IMG/VR virus record: IMGVR_UViG_3300037189_008369
Coordinates: 1-23,733 of that record
DNA: 23,733 nt
Reading direction: 5' to 3' (one strand)
DNA from: a virus
Shown: piece by piece, positions 23,226 to 23,733 of the stretch
How the letters are laid out: each line of letters starts with the position of its first letter
Position numbering within the stretch: position 1 is the stretch's first letter
Notes under the pieces: generated by a model
The model's input: the letters and a program-made list of their open reading frames with translations, nothing else
What the model was told of the DNA's origin: nothing
Databases searched by the model: none
Translations under genes and position numbers: made by a program

Positions 23226-23733
23226 TGAAAATAGAAGGATTTAATCCGCACTACGGACAAGCTATAGTAATAGATGGTTTTGTAAAAACAAACCATAAGT
23301 GGGGGATTGTATCCACTGGCAGACAGTATGGTAAGTCATTGCTTGCAAGTAATGCTATGTTATACTGGTTACTCAACAATAATAAACATAAAGGATGCTG
23401 GATATCCCCCATATATAAGCAATGTAAAAAGGTATTCGACGAACTCACTGAAATAACTAGTCCTGTCATTAAATCCGCAAATAAAGCCGATTTAATAATA
23501 GAATTTATTAATGGTTCCTCACTACAATTCCTTTCTGCCGACTCACCTGATTCTATTAGAGGTTTTAGTTTTAATTATATGATTATTGATGAGGCTGCCT
23601 TCATCCAACAATCTGCCTTTGAACAGGCTATCTTACCTACCTTAACTGCTATTGGTAAAAAGTGCTTACTAATATCAACACCTAAAGGTAAAAATTGGTT
23701 TTATAATTGGTTTTTAAAAGGACAAAACGGCGA
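23225..23733 (+). CDS. Terminase large subunit, 3' partial
   Basis: The gene runs off the end of the window; 169 residues are visible. They contain the ATPase core of the packaging motor: Walker A GRQYGKS at residues 32-38, Walker B YMIIDEA with Asp122 and catalytic Glu123, and the coupling motif ISTPKG at about 150-155. The enzyme translocates DNA into the capsid and, through the unseen C-terminal nuclease domain, cuts the genome. The start ATG overlaps the stop of the DUF6884-like gene (TAATG). Confidence 0.93.
   Translation, partial: MKIEGFNPHYGQAIVIDGFVKTNHKWGIVSTGRQYGKSLLASNAMLYWLLNNNKHKGCWISPIYKQCKKVFDELTEITSPVIKSANKADLIIEFINGSSLQFLSADSPDSIRGFSFNYMIIDEAAFIQQSAFEQAILPTLTAIGKKCLLISTPKGKNWFYNWFLKGQNG

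Overview
This window is part of an AT-rich tailed-phage (Caudoviricetes) genome. The host is most likely a bacterium of the phylum Bacteroidota, such as a flavobacterium. The basis is the protein families: the portal, connector, tail-tube, tail-hub and sigma-like proteins all read like those of Bacteroidota phages. Start codons also lie in A-rich sequence with almost no Shine-Dalgarno motifs, as is usual in that phylum. No tRNA, rRNA, insertion sequence or CRISPR array was seen. Only one gene lies on the minus strand.

Layout. Bases 1-9170 hold the neck and tail block: the end of a tail-completion-like gene, an HK97 gp10-like gene, a distal-tail-like gene, a 1689-residue hub-spike fusion and the tape measure. 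Bases 9167-15049 hold the head block: an XkdF-type protease, scaffold, major capsid protein, tail-tube-like protein, a repeat-bearing accessory protein, portal and head-tail connector. Bases 15070-16259 hold two small genes, a terminator, an antisense zinc-ribbon gene and a GC-rich non-coding stretch that folds well as RNA. Bases 16260-19774 hold the host-contact proteins: a fibre with ATAS-type repeats, a LamG-like protein and a small acidic protein. Bases 19827-23733 hold a holin-like protein, a sigma-like factor, a membrane protein, a nuclease-like protein, small unknowns, the small terminase, a DUF6884-like gene and the start of the large terminase. Many neighbouring genes overlap by 1 to 11 bases, so translational coupling is likely.

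The most interesting signals are regulatory. Four intergenic sites upstream of virion genes share a two-box motif with fixed spacing (box 1 like TTAGTGSC, 10 bases, box 2 like TATMT). Three other sites, upstream of the zinc-ribbon gene, the holin-like gene and the nuclease-like gene, share ATCGATTTT, exactly 12 bases, then a TATATTTA-like box. These look like two phage-specific promoter classes that do not use the usual host spacing, and the phage encodes a sigma-like protein that could read one of them. The second highlight is the candidate structured RNA at about 15970-16196. Further points are the unusual order of the virion genes, the hub-spike fusion, and a DUF6884-like protein with an hKGW-type tail lodged between the two terminase genes. 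All functions are inferred by reading the sequence; no database search was run.
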